From: a bacterium
GTDB lineage: Bacteria; CLD3; SB21
Direction: 5' to 3'
Assembly (NCBI GenBank): GCA_013360215.1
Contig: JABWCP010000007.1
Span: 92,159-156,158, forward strand
DNA: 64,000 nt
Under the pieces are notes generated by a model. The model worked only from the letters and a program-made list of their open reading frames with translations. It did not search any database and was not told the DNA's origin. Below, piece by piece: positions 1 to 8,969 of the stretch (the stretch's first letter is position 1; each line of letters starts with the position of its first letter). Made by a program: the position numbers and the translations under genes.

Positions 1-99
1 ATGCCGGAAAACGATCAATTTCAGCCCATCCGCATTAACGAAGATATGGATTTCAAAATCTGGGGTGTCGTAACGTATATCATTCACAAGTCGCCGTGA
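1..99 (+). CDS. umuD: UmuD-type S24 peptidase, C-terminal end only (gene begins before the window)
   Basis: The first frame encodes about 32 residues ending in IWGVVTYIIHKSP and then TGA. This is the characteristic last beta-strand of UmuD/LexA-type S24 autopeptidases (usually WGVVTYVIHK). The catalytic Ser and Lys lie upstream of the window, so activity cannot be judged. UmuD is cleaved during the SOS response and joins UmuC to form translesion polymerase V. The complete umuC starts 3.75 kb downstream on the same strand, which supports the call. Normally the two genes abut or overlap; here an opposite-strand block separates them. The ATG at position 1 is probably an internal Met. The family call is good; the extent is partial. 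Confidence 0.8.
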   Translation: MPENDQFQPIRINEDMDFKIWGVVTYIIHKSP

Positions 100-173
100 C
101 CGTGTATGATTGTAAGGCACGCTATTCAAACAAACTCAATTTATCGGATTTATTCTTAGTAGCACTGGCAAAA

Positions 174-590
174 TTATAAACTCGGATTCAACGATATTGC
201 GACAGAGATCGAAGCGGCAACAAGAGCGATGAGGCTTAGGGTAATTAGCAACGTAGCGGTTTCAGATTCGCACAATCCTTCTTTTTGAATAATTTCAATA
301 TTTTTGATTTGTGTGCGCTTGAGCCAAATACTATCCACATTATTTCCAAGCGCTCTTTTATGACGGGGTGTAAAACGATAACCTGTATCTTCTTTTTGAA
401 TTGTACCGGTTACAGTTATAAGCTTATTTGAATCATCTGTAAAAGTTACTTTCAGCGTTTTTTTTGAGGTGATAGCGGCTTGTATTTGGGCTTCTGATAT
501 TTCGGGTGAAGCGGTTGAATCGTATGCTATTGTCGTAGTTATACCGCAACCCAAAACCGCTGTAGTTAAAATTATCAACACGTATCTCAT
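174..590 (-). CDS. Small lipoprotein with a C-terminal membrane segment, function unknown
   Basis: 138 residues. The start at 590 is chosen because GGAG sits 6 bases before that ATG, and it opens a lipoprotein signal (MRYVLIILTTAVLGCG) with a lipobox ending at Cys. A longer frame begins at 656, but its first 22 residues do not look like a signal. The body has a short beta-rich stretch (about residues 35-95, TLKVTFTDDSNKLITVTG) and a hydrophobic C-terminal helix (about 112-133) ending in SLNPSL. No family is recognised. It is the last gene of the AT-rich minus-strand cassette that splits umuD from umuC, and it follows another lipoprotein gene by 34 bases. It probably sits in the outer or inner membrane facing the periplasm. 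Confidence 0.55.
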   Translation of the reverse strand: MRYVLIILTTAVLGCGITTTIAYDSTASPEISEAQIQAAITSKKTLKVTFTDDSNKLITVTGTIQKEDTGYRFTPRHKRALGNNVDSIWLKRTQIKNIEIIQKEGLCESETATLLITLSLIALVAASISVAISLNPSL

Positions 591-624
591 GGTAGTCTCC
601 AAGCGATCGTAATGCTTCGCATTT

Positions 625-1230
625 TTAGAATCTAAAAACAAAGTTATCGTACTCATCCATTTCTTTTAGAGGGATTGATGAGCCGTTTTTTAACGTATAA
701 TAATCGGAATTTTCATCCATGATAAATTCTATAACCAAAACACTATCACCGTTTTTGAAATGCTTATATGGAAATCGCCCAACTTCAAACGGCCAATCGA
801 AGCGCGCGTCACTCGACGTGTCGCACCACGCCGTAACGCATATTCGGTTGCTATTCGTAAATGGGCCATTGCTCCTGGGTATCTTCAAACTGAATTTTCG
901 TACTACTGTACTATCATCCAGAATTTCAAGACCTGCATAAGGCGGATAATCTTGGATAAGAATGTATGGCTCGTACTGTGGCGGCAGTATAATGTCGGAA
1001 TAAAATACTTTAACAGTATCGGACGTATTATACGCTGAAAGTTCATTTTCAATACTGCCGGACATAATAGCACAAACCCCAAAAGAGTAGTGCTGCATGG
1101 ATGCAGGTATGATTACTTTTCCATTAACAATATCATAATCGTTTTGTTTATCCTTTTTGGCTTCGCAGGAAATCAGAAACGGTAATGCCGTAAATAAGAA
1201 ACAAGTTGTAGTATCGCACATTTTAAACAT
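625..1230 (-). CDS. Putative lipoprotein, function unknown
   Basis: 201 residues. The N-terminus is a short lipoprotein signal with lipobox FLISC at residues 18-22, then a charged linker (EAKKDKQND). AAGGTG lies about 10 bases before the ATG. The mature part has no motif I recognise; it contains several Tyr/Pro-rich stretches (PPQYEPYILIQDYPPYAG) and two nearby Cys around residue 131-136 that might form a disulfide. It sits between the T9SS esterase gene (103 bases upstream) and a second lipoprotein on the same strand, and probably belongs to the same transcription unit. Base composition is AT-rich compared with umuC and the peptidase downstream, consistent with a transferred cassette. Confidence 0.55.
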   Translation of the reverse strand: MFKMCDTTTCFLFTALPFLISCEAKKDKQNDYDIVNGKVIIPASMQHYSFGVCAIMSGSIENELSAYNTSDTVKVFYSDIILPPQYEPYILIQDYPPYAGLEILDDSTVVRKFSLKIPRSNGPFTNSNRICVTAWCDTSSDARFDWPFEVGRFPYKHFKNGDSVLVIEFIMDENSDYYTLKNGSSIPLKEMDEYDNFVFRF

Positions 1231-1332
1231 AAAAATAGCCCACCTTATTTTAGAATGAATGACTTGATTTTATGTATCATACATCGACTACTATCCATGT
1301 ACTCATACCCAAAATAAAGTGGGTATAGGCGT

Positions 1333-3420
1333 TTATTTGATCAATGTTAGTTTTTTACTTGAAGAAAACCCAGGTGATTCTAATCTGTATATATAAGTCC
1401 CCGATGCAAGGCGACTTGCATCAAAAGTAACCTGATAAAAACCAGGCTCCTTAGTACCATTTGCTAAAGTTGCTACTTCGCGCCCCATCACATCATATAA
1501 TTTCATAGTGATATTTGCCTTGAAGGGCACAGAATAAGCTATCGTCGTTGATGGATTAAATGGGTTAGGATAATTCTGTCCAAGTTCAAACGATACAGGA
1601 ATGGCCGTTTCACCTCTAGGGATTGTCTTTTCTATAGGTAAACTACAGCCCTGATAATTGATAATCCTTGTTGCGATCACTGATTCCTGTCCGCTTACCA
1701 CTGAAACCTGAATATTGTATTGACAATAAGAAATTGGAATAGATATGCTTTGAGTTGTGTATCCATTTTGCCAAGCGTAGCTATAGTTGCCGTTTCCTCC
1801 TGATGCCAATGCAGTATATGTTCCAATGGCTCCTTTTGAAGATACAATTGAAGGGCCGTCAATACTCACAACTAAAGGCCCTGGGGGAGCTATAGGATAT
1901 ATTTCGTCGATTATTGGGCGAACTAGTTCGCTTGAAAATTCATCGTGATATTTGTTGGTACTTGTTTGATACGTAGCATGAAATTTCGAATTTCCATTTA
2001 CAATGTCCATAGCACTATTGTAAGGGATAAATGTAGCGTTAGCATATCTAGTGAGGGTAAAAGTACCAAAGAAAACCTGTCGTCCTTGATAATCGGTAAT
2101 TGATTTAGGCAAGTAAGATCCAGCTTGTGCGGTTTCATTGGTCAAATACATATAATCTTCCGTGCCGCAGAGAGCGTCAACACCAAATATACCTGTGTAC
2201 TTTGCTTTTACCCAAAGTGAGCCCGAGGGTGAAGAATTGGGAGAGCCATTAGAGAATGATATCCCAACATTTCTAGTCAAATGAGGGTAACCATCTCCGT
2301 TTAACGAATTCAATTCAGTATAGAAGGAACTATGCATGGTTCCGTTTGCATCAAAAACATTGCTTGTTAAAAGTTCTTTGGCTGCATCACAACTAATACC
2401 ATAATGACCAAATGTACCAGTTGCACTACAGTTAGTCGGTTGTTTGACAAATATTTGGAAAAAATAATGTAAAACAGCTCCTTGTTGAGGAGAATCGATG
2501 GAAAAGAACTTTGATGCTTTTAATGGAGTGTTTGAAGCTTCAGCCTTGGCAAGCGCATATCTTGCTATAACACCACCCATGCTCATCCCAGAGACAACTA
2601 TGTTTTTGTTTGAATTGATAGAAGAAATAAATTGAACGGCTGATGCTAATACAGCTGCGTTATTTTTTATACTTTGTCCGCCAAATTTGTAATTTAAAAT
2701 ATATACTTTTGCGCCTCTGGCCACTAAGGAATCAACAAGTTGTTTACCTGCGTATCTTAATCTTTCAGAATTACCTGTATTATAAGCGTCAATTCCTTCA
2801 GACAAAAGAACGGGAGTCCCATTAGGACTACCCTCCCATACCGTAAGTCGGTTTCCGTAATTATCAAAATATAGTTTTTGCGCCACAGGCACCACGAAAA
2901 CAGTATGGGTTCTAGTATATGAAGAACCATCAACAAACCAAAACTTAACGCTTAAAGAATGTTGGCCTGGAGAATTAATAAATGAAGGGACTTTCCAACC
3001 TGTTGCGTTTGTACTATTGTTGCTAGTACTCCAAATTGTCGACCAACTTCCATTGTCGTATTTAACATCACAACGCTGAAATATTTGATTATTAAACGTG
3101 TGAAAATTGATCCATCCATTTCCTTGTTGTAAATAAATATCTGCGGGTTGGGCTGAAATTAGACTAATATGTACACCCTGTTTACGATTTGATTCTTCAT
3201 ACCAGTTGTATGAGGCACTAGTATTTGGTGTTGAACCAATATATACATAGTGAGCATTAGCATACTGCCAGTCCAAAATAGTCGTTCCCTGTGCATCACT
3301 TGACATTTCTGAAGAGTTTTCGGCTCCATAAAATACGTTTGAAACAGAGTTTGGATCCATAGCGTAAACTATGCTATGTAGATTTAATGAAACCCATATA
3401 AAGAAAAGAAATCTTTTCAT
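1333..3420 (-). CDS. Secreted alpha/beta-hydrolase (lipase/esterase-like) with T9SS C-terminal sorting domain
   Basis: 695 residues from the ATG at 3420, preferred over the one at 3432 because GAGGAA lies 4-5 bases before it. A signal peptide is followed by a beta-rich N-terminal region (about 30-180) and an alpha/beta-hydrolase core. The nucleophile elbow GMSMGG at about residue 278-283, followed by VIARYALAKAE, resembles PGAP1/DUF676-type lipases; I infer the Ser is catalytic. After an Ig-like segment (about 510-590) come GQNYPNPFNPSTT and a type-A T9SS sorting domain ending SSKKLTLIK, so the protein should cross the outer membrane through T9SS and be surface-attached or released. It is the first gene of the AT-rich cassette and lies antiparallel to umuD and umuC. 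The substrate is unknown. Confidence 0.8.
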   Translation of the reverse strand: MKRFLFFIWVSLNLHSIVYAMDPNSVSNVFYGAENSSEMSSDAQGTTILDWQYANAHYVYIGSTPNTSASYNWYEESNRKQGVHISLISAQPADIYLQQGNGWINFHTFNNQIFQRCDVKYDNGSWSTIWSTSNNSTNATGWKVPSFINSPGQHSLSVKFWFVDGSSYTRTHTVFVVPVAQKLYFDNYGNRLTVWEGSPNGTPVLLSEGIDAYNTGNSERLRYAGKQLVDSLVARGAKVYILNYKFGGQSIKNNAAVLASAVQFISSINSNKNIVVSGMSMGGVIARYALAKAEASNTPLKASKFFSIDSPQQGAVLHYFFQIFVKQPTNCSATGTFGHYGISCDAAKELLTSNVFDANGTMHSSFYTELNSLNGDGYPHLTRNVGISFSNGSPNSSPSGSLWVKAKYTGIFGVDALCGTEDYMYLTNETAQAGSYLPKSITDYQGRQVFFGTFTLTRYANATFIPYNSAMDIVNGNSKFHATYQTSTNKYHDEFSSELVRPIIDEIYPIAPPGPLVVSIDGPSIVSSKGAIGTYTALASGGNGNYSYAWQNGYTTQSISIPISYCQYNIQVSVVSGQESVIATRIINYQGCSLPIEKTIPRGETAIPVSFELGQNYPNPFNPSTTIAYSVPFKANITMKLYDVMGREVATLANGTKEPGFYQVTFDASRLASGTYIYRLESPGFSSSKKLTLIK

Positions 3421-3451
3421 AAAATTCCTCATTTTTGGGGAACAAAAATTG

Positions 3452-3479
3452 CAAATGTATAGTTAATAGTATACATTTG
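3452..3479 (-). promoter_or_regulatory. Inverted repeat over a TAnnTTTG-type -7 element upstream of the T9SS esterase
   Basis: Two perfect 10-base arms, CAAATGTATA and TATACATTTG, are separated by 8 bases, about 32 bases before the esterase start. Read on the minus strand, the arm nearest the gene is TACATTTG, which fits the Bacteroidota -7 consensus TAnnTTTG. A repressor or activator dimer could bind the palindrome. No clear TTTG at -33 was found. This is inference from the pattern only. Confidence 0.35.
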
Positions 3480-3668
3480 AATGGGAAGACAGTATTACAT
3501 TTTTAATTCAAAACCTCCAGTGCTGAATTAGGTAATATTGATCTTCCTTTTTTGTTCCATTGTTTAGAACTACTCTTTAATACAATCTACGAGCTGCCTT
3601 AATGTAGTATACCCAATGAATGAACTCACCTCCTTCATGCCATAAAAATATAATCATTCCCCTTCCGT

Positions 3669-3710
3669 GGAATTGGAATTGGAATTGGAATTGGAATTGG
3701 AATTGGAATT
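3669..3710. repeat. Seven tandem copies of GGAATT
   Basis: Seven exact head-to-tail copies of the hexamer lie in the 413-base gap between the esterase start and umuC. A pure hexamer run can change length by replication slippage. The rest of this gap holds the esterase promoter region and an AT-rich leader before umuC, with no other gene I can support. Confidence 0.9.
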
Positions 3711-3854
3711 GTTTTATAGATATTCCCTTCCCCCGTAAAAAGATAGACAGTAAACGAGGACATGTCAAGAATTTTTTTGGCTAATTAGTAGCTTATAACA
3801 GCTTTTTTTTGTAAAATCGCTTTTATCATAGTTGATAATATCATATTGCCATCC

Positions 3855-5129
3855 ATGCTTCGCCACGAATCAATATTCGCCTTAATTGATTGCAATAATT
3901 TTTACGTTTCATGCGAACGTGCTTTCCAGCCCAAATTGGAAGGTAAACCGGTCGTGGTGCTTTCCAATAACGACGGGTGTATCGTGTCGCGATCCAATGA
4001 AGCCAAAGCACTCGGTGTGCCGATGGCCGCACCGTATTTTGAAGTCAAAGGGCTTTTGGATAAACATCATGCGCATGTTTTTTCGTCCAACTACGTGCTT
4101 TATGCCGACATGTCGCATCGTGTCATGCAGGTGCTTCAACGTTTCACGCCCGATGTGGAAGTGTATTCCATAGATGAAGCATTCATAGATCTCAGCGGTT
4201 TTACGGAAGATCTTACGACGTACGGCGTCAAGATCAAGGAAACCATCTCGCGTTGGACGGGCATTCCCGTATCCGTCGGTATAGCCCGTACCAAAACATT
4301 AGCCAAAATCGCAGCGGAAAAAGCCAAAAAATCAAAAAAACTCAAAGGGGCGTTCAGCCTGGTGGATTCTCCGTATCTGGAAAAAACGCTTGAATTGACC
4401 GAAGTCGGTGATGTATGGGGCATAGGCCGCAGTTCGACCGCGCATCTGCAGTCGCACGGCATTTACAACGCGTTGCAATTTTCGAAAGCCAACCCCGCGT
4501 GGATCAAAAAAACAATGTCTATCGTCGGTCTGCGTATCGCGCAGGAACTGCGTGAGGTATCGTGTTTGCCTTTGGAGCAGGTACGTGAACGCAAAAAAGG
4601 CATTACCACATCGCGTTCGTTTAGCCGGGCGGTCACGTCGCTGGAAGAGATGACCGAAGCTATGGCGACCTACGTGGATCGCTGTGCAGAGAAACTGCGT
4701 GAAGAGGGCGCCGCTACGAAAACGCTGGCCGTGTATCTGATGACCAATCGTTTTACGGACGATCATTATTATTATCACAAAGTCGTGACGCTGCCTGTAC
4801 CGTCGGATGACACCGGCGAACTCATCGCGTACGCGACATCTGCATTGCGCAGCATTTTCAAAGAAGGTCTTCGGTATAAAAAATGCGGCGTGATGTTTAC
4901 GGAACTTATTCCCAAAGAAACCGTACAAACGGACATGTTTGACCGCATATCACGTGAACGCTCCTCCCGACGTATGGAAGTACTGGATGCGATCAATGCG
5001 CGAATGGGCAACGGTACGCTGCGCTATGCGAGCGAGGGATGGAAAAAAGATTGGCACATGAAATGCGAAAACCGTACGCCGGAATATACAACGCAGTGGG
5101 ATCAACTATTGACGGTCAGCGCGGAATAA
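3855..5129 (+). CDS. umuC: UmuC-type Y-family DNA polymerase (Pol V catalytic subunit)
   Basis: 424 residues from the ATG at 3855; a TTG at 3846 would add three residues, and neither has a strong ribosome site. Y-family landmarks are complete: [17 protein letters not shown] with the first catalytic Asp near the N-terminus, the [18 protein letters not shown] fingers region, [10 protein letters not shown] with the catalytic Asp-Glu pair, then helix-hairpin-helix and little-finger parts ([17 protein letters not shown]). Length is normal for UmuC (about 420). It performs error-prone translesion synthesis after DNA damage with cleaved UmuD. It is separated from the umuD end by a 3.7 kb opposite-strand cassette, so it may no longer be co-transcribed with umuD. 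No LexA box was identified. Confidence 0.95.
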   Translation: MLRHESIFALIDCNNFYVSCERAFQPKLEGKPVVVLSNNDGCIVSRSNEAKALGVPMAAPYFEVKGLLDKHHAHVFSSNYVLYADMSHRVMQVLQRFTPDVEVYSIDEAFIDLSGFTEDLTTYGVKIKETISRWTGIPVSVGIARTKTLAKIAAEKAKKSKKLKGAFSLVDSPYLEKTLELTEVGDVWGIGRSSTAHLQSHGIYNALQFSKANPAWIKKTMSIVGLRIAQELREVSCLPLEQVRERKKGITTSRSFSRAVTSLEEMTEAMATYVDRCAEKLREEGAATKTLAVYLMTNRFTDDHYYYHKVVTLPVPSDDTGELIAYATSALRSIFKEGLRYKKCGVMFTELIPKETVQTDMFDRISRERSSRRMEVLDAINARMGNGTLRYASEGWKKDWHMKCENRTPEYTTQWDQLLTVSAE

Positions 5130-5298
5130 ATTCATATCTGAAGCGGCGTTCATATCCATAACGCAAAAATGCTGCGAATAGCATTTGCATATCACATCCG
5201 TTGGCGTTAGTTTTTACGGTCGTACGAGAACATCATATCTTTATTTTCAAATAAAATAAAACTCAAATACCTAAAGCCAAGTAACAAAGGTCAGACTG

Positions 5299-7719
5299 AT
5301 GCGTTATCTTTTTGTATTCTTCACATTTTTATTAAGCATGTCCGCGGCGTATGGACAATATACCGAATATCCCACGGCACGTTATTATCATGAAAAAGAA
5401 ATCACACCCCGCGAGCATACGATCAATATCGAACGTATGAAACTGGACGTGCAGTTTGATCCGCCCAAAGGTCTGGTCAAAGGCAAAGTCACGCACGTTT
5501 TCAAACCGCTGCGTGCATCCTTAGATCAGCTTTATTTTGACGGAGTCAATCTTCGCGTGACCGACGTGACGATCAACGGCAAAACGGCCCAATTTGTCAA
5601 TTCCGGGCAAGGCATTACCGTTTTTGCCAAACCGGCCTTGACATGGAACGATGTCCGGGACAGTATCACTTTTACTTACGAAGCCAATCCGCGTAAAGGT
5701 ATTTATTTCGTCGGATGGAATGACAGTACCAAACGTATGCGGCGTCAGATCTGGACGCAAGGTGAGGAACGCGACCATCGCCACTGGATACCTATGTATG
5801 ATGATCCCAACGATAAAGTGATTCACGAGACCTCGATCACGTTTGATAAAGCGTACCGTGTCATTGCTAACGGTAAACTGCAAAAAGAAAAAGACAACAA
5901 AGACGGTACCAAGAGTTGGTCGTATGCCATGAGCCTACCGCATGCGCCGTATCTGCTGATGCTGGCGATCGGACAATATGAAGTTAAAAACCTCAAATCC
6001 AAAAGCGGCGTTCCGATTCAGTTGTGGTATTATCCCGATCAGGCCGATCGTATCGAACCGACGTACCGCCATACCGTTACGGCGATGGATTTTCTAGAAA
6101 AAGAAATCGGCATCCCTTATCCGTGGGGTGTTTTTGCCAATATACCCGTTGCCGACTTCGTGACGGGCGCGATGGAAAATACGACGGCTGTTTTATTCGG
6201 TGACTTTTGGTATGTAGACCGCCGTGCTTTTAATGATGATAACTATGTGGATACCGATTTTCATGAACAGGCGCATCAGTGGTTTGGCGATATGATCACG
6301 ATGTATGACTGGAAACATCTCTGGCTGCAGGAAAGTTTTGCGACGTACTACGGCAAACTCGGTATGTATCATGTGTACGGCGAAGACATGTATCAGTGGA
6401 AACGCCGTGAAGAACAAAATCAGGCAATCAATGCATCGGAAAACAATCGTCTTCCGATCACGCATACGCAAGCCGGCACGGCACGCTTTTATCCTAAAGG
6501 GTCGGCCGTCATAGATATGATGAATCATGTCTGGGGTCGTGATGCCGTACGTCGCGCTGTATATCATTTTTTGAGTCACAACCGTTATAAAAATGTGGAA
6601 ACCTACGACCTGATGCGTTCGTTTATGGATACGCTGGGCGTCGCACCGCAGTGGTTTTTTGATCAATGGATTTATCGCGGCGGTGAACCGCATTACAAAA
6701 TCAGTTATCTTGATCTGCGCCGTACTTCGGGCCGTCAGACGGAAATCACCGTGCAACAAACGCATAAGACCGATGAGCTGACGGGGCTTTTTAAAATGCC
6801 GATTGATTTTGAGGTACACTATGCTGACGGTACCAAAGATAGCGTGCGTGAATGGATCGAAAACACGGTGACCACCGTGGTGGTTCCCAATACCCATGAT
6901 AAAGAGATCGCCTTTGTGCTTTTTGATCCGGGCAGTTGGGTCACCAAGTCCTATGAATTTGAAAAACATTTTGATGAACTGGCGGCACAGGCACTACAGG
7001 CGCCTAATATGATCGATCGTTACGATGCGCTTGTCATGCTGCGTGCGTACGACCTGCCGTCCAAACGCGAACTCCTGATACGCGTTTACGATAAAGAAAC
7101 ATTTCACGCGCTCAAAGCCGAAGTCGCCGAACAACTGGTCCATGATGAAGATGAAGCCGGCAGGGCTATTATTCGTCGCGCGATCACCGATACTTGGCCG
7201 GAAGTGCGTAAGGCGGTGATCAATAATGTCGGCCGCATTCCGCAAACCATGCTGCCCGATTTCGAAAAACTATTGTCGGACAGTTCGTACAACGTCGTAC
7301 GTGTTGCGCTGGCACGCCTGATCAATCAATATCCGGTCCATGCCGATCGTTATCTGGATATGACCAAAGATCAATACGGATTATCCAATGAAATCAAAAT
7401 GGATTGGCTGGAGCAAAAAGTCAATCGCGGTGATAAAGATGCGTTGATGCAGATCGTGGACTACAGCAGCAACGCATACGAATTTGGTACACGGCGCAAT
7501 GCGATGAGTGCGCTCAAGCGGCTCAATTATTTAGACGATAAAGTCATCGGAAATCTTTTGGATGCTGCGCTCAATGCCAATGAATCGCTGAGTAACCGTG
7601 CGAAAAATATTTTGGATTATTTTACGGATCAGAGTCCGTATCGTCGCCGCATCCAAGCCTACTACCGTTCACATACATGGGAAGACTGGCAAAAGGATAT
7701 TTTACAAGCGTTGTTGTAA
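5299..7719 (+). CDS. Secreted M1-family metallo-aminopeptidase with C-terminal helical repeats
   Basis: 806 residues with a signal peptide (about 1-20, cut near AAYGQ). The M1 catalytic core is intact: exopeptidase motif GAMEN at 290-293, zinc site HEQAH at 322-326 followed by WFGD, and the third ligand Glu in LWLQESFATYY at about 345. Tyr in the later region (about 405-415, ARFYPKG) is a plausible transition-state residue. The N-terminal beta-sandwich (about 40-225) fits the M1 fold. The last 250 residues are HEAT-like helical repeats. It removes N-terminal amino acids from peptides, probably in the periplasm or outside the cell. No T9SS sorting domain is present. It stands alone between umuC and an AraC regulator. 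Confidence 0.93.
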   Translation: MRYLFVFFTFLLSMSAAYGQYTEYPTARYYHEKEITPREHTINIERMKLDVQFDPPKGLVKGKVTHVFKPLRASLDQLYFDGVNLRVTDVTINGKTAQFVNSGQGITVFAKPALTWNDVRDSITFTYEANPRKGIYFVGWNDSTKRMRRQIWTQGEERDHRHWIPMYDDPNDKVIHETSITFDKAYRVIANGKLQKEKDNKDGTKSWSYAMSLPHAPYLLMLAIGQYEVKNLKSKSGVPIQLWYYPDQADRIEPTYRHTVTAMDFLEKEIGIPYPWGVFANIPVADFVTGAMENTTAVLFGDFWYVDRRAFNDDNYVDTDFHEQAHQWFGDMITMYDWKHLWLQESFATYYGKLGMYHVYGEDMYQWKRREEQNQAINASENNRLPITHTQAGTARFYPKGSAVIDMMNHVWGRDAVRRAVYHFLSHNRYKNVETYDLMRSFMDTLGVAPQWFFDQWIYRGGEPHYKISYLDLRRTSGRQTEITVQQTHKTDELTGLFKMPIDFEVHYADGTKDSVREWIENTVTTVVVPNTHDKEIAFVLFDPGSWVTKSYEFEKHFDELAAQALQAPNMIDRYDALVMLRAYDLPSKRELLIRVYDKETFHALKAEVAEQLVHDEDEAGRAIIRRAITDTWPEVRKAVINNVGRIPQTMLPDFEKLLSDSSYNVVRVALARLINQYPVHADRYLDMTKDQYGLSNEIKMDWLEQKVNRGDKDALMQIVDYSSNAYEFGTRRNAMSALKRLNYLDDKVIGNLLDAALNANESLSNRAKNILDYFTDQSPYRRRIQAYYRSHTWEDWQKDILQALL

Positions 7720-7803
7720 ATGTGATCATTGGCTCGGTATGGTGAATGATGAAATCAGGAATGAGTAAATTTAAAAACGTAAATAAGGAATGAGATTCTT
7801 CCT

Positions 7804-8859
7804 ATGACCGATCAACTGAATGCCTGGCTTTTGGCTGCCGGCGGATTTCAAACCATTTTCTTGTCTGTTCTCTTGATGCGCCGAACGACAGATCGTGCTA
7901 AACCGTGGCTTGTTTTACTTATGGCAGCACTGGCAGTCCAGATTTTTTCAAAAGCCGCAGCAAAGAGCTGGATGATGCATCATGCGACTAGTTTATACCA
8001 ATTCTCATATTTGTTACCGTGGTGGGTTCCGATTTTTCTTTACGGATATGTACGGGTCGCGATGGGAGAACCTGCTTGGAGGAAATTTGATTCGCTCTTC
8101 CTTGTTTTTCCCATTGCCGGATTCTGGCTCTCATGGATGGGTTTGCGATGGGGCTACGACCTGCTTTCGAGCGTATGGATCGCAGGATCGATTCAGATCG
8201 TACATTTGGGTGTCCTGACTTGGAAAATGCTTCAACTTGTCAGGGAAAAGAACGCCGAACGGTTTGTACGTCGCTTTGTGATTGCTATTGTAGCGGCGGA
8301 ACTTCTAATAATCTTCGCCCTTCATGCCGCGACATTTTTCTTTTTGGACTCGCCCGTGATTCGACTGTTCTTTCTGTCGTTGAGTGTCTTTGTTTACTGG
8401 GCTACATTTGAAGCGCTTCGACATCGAACTGAGTCCGTACAGCCGAGTGATAAATATGCTCATTCCGGTCTGTCGGAAGCGGATGTGGGGACATTGTATG
8501 GTCGGATCCATTCCTCCATGTTGTCCCATAAACTGTTCTTGGAGCCTGATCTGACCATCGATCGTTTGGCGTCTGTCGTCAACCTTCCTCGTCACCATAT
8601 TTCACAGGCTATTAATTCTGTCGAAAAAAGAAATTTTTATGAATTTGTTCAACAATTTCGTGTCGCGGAGGCCGTTCGACTCCTGCGGAGCCCTGAACAC
8701 GATCATCTGACGATTGCCGCGATTGCCTACGAATCCGGATTCAATTCACTCTCAAGTTTCAACGACGCTTTCAAAAAAATCGTAAAAACCACACCTTCCG
8801 CATTCCGCCGGGACAGAAACACGCTTGTAATTACTACCTATACCTTCGATGCTGCTTAA
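7804..8859 (+). CDS. Membrane-anchored AraC-family transcriptional regulator
   Basis: 351 residues. The N-terminal half (about 8-210) is very hydrophobic, with about six or seven predicted membrane helices. The C-terminal 110 residues are an AraC-type DNA-binding domain with two helix-turn-helix units: LTIDRLASVVNLPRHHISQAIN, and LTIAAIAYESGFNSLSSFNDAFKK followed by TTPSAFR. Polytopic AraC proteins of this kind are common in Bacteroidota and relatives and are thought to sense a membrane or outside signal, though ligands are rarely known. The following hydrolase-TPR and SUMF1-like genes start about 110 bases downstream on the same strand and are plausible targets. No binding site was identified. 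Confidence 0.85.
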   Translation: MTDQLNAWLLAAGGFQTIFLSVLLMRRTTDRAKPWLVLLMAALAVQIFSKAAAKSWMMHHATSLYQFSYLLPWWVPIFLYGYVRVAMGEPAWRKFDSLFLVFPIAGFWLSWMGLRWGYDLLSSVWIAGSIQIVHLGVLTWKMLQLVREKNAERFVRRFVIAIVAAELLIIFALHAATFFFLDSPVIRLFFLSLSVFVYWATFEALRHRTESVQPSDKYAHSGLSEADVGTLYGRIHSSMLSHKLFLEPDLTIDRLASVVNLPRHHISQAINSVEKRNFYEFVQQFRVAEAVRLLRSPEHDHLTIAAIAYESGFNSLSSFNDAFKKIVKTTPSAFRRDRNTLVITTYTFDAA

Positions 8860-8969
8860 ATCGTACAAATTTTTACCTTGATATTCTCCCGAACTTATCG
8901 GGACGGATGAATTATAGCGTTTGATGACGTATCCTTATATTAGAAACAATGAAGAAAGGATATATGTTC

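Noticed and set aside
3577..3768. 63-codon minus-strand frame rich in Phe-Gln repeats
   Set aside because: It is produced by reading through the GGAATT hexamer run; no start site or family supports it.
1..3855. Direct repeats flanking the umuD-umuC insert like those at korB
   Set aside because: The umuD end was compared by eye with the sequence before umuC and no duplicated segment was found.
4136..4928. Long antisense frames within umuC, and similar frames inside the aminopeptidase, radA, korA and thiC genes
   Set aside because: They mirror codon structure of well-supported genes and show no domains or start signals.
5245..5265. AT-only hairpin (TTTATTTT / AAAATAAA) before the aminopeptidase gene
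   Set aside because: Pure AT stem in an AT-rich gap is expected by chance and no regulator or terminator pattern accompanies it.
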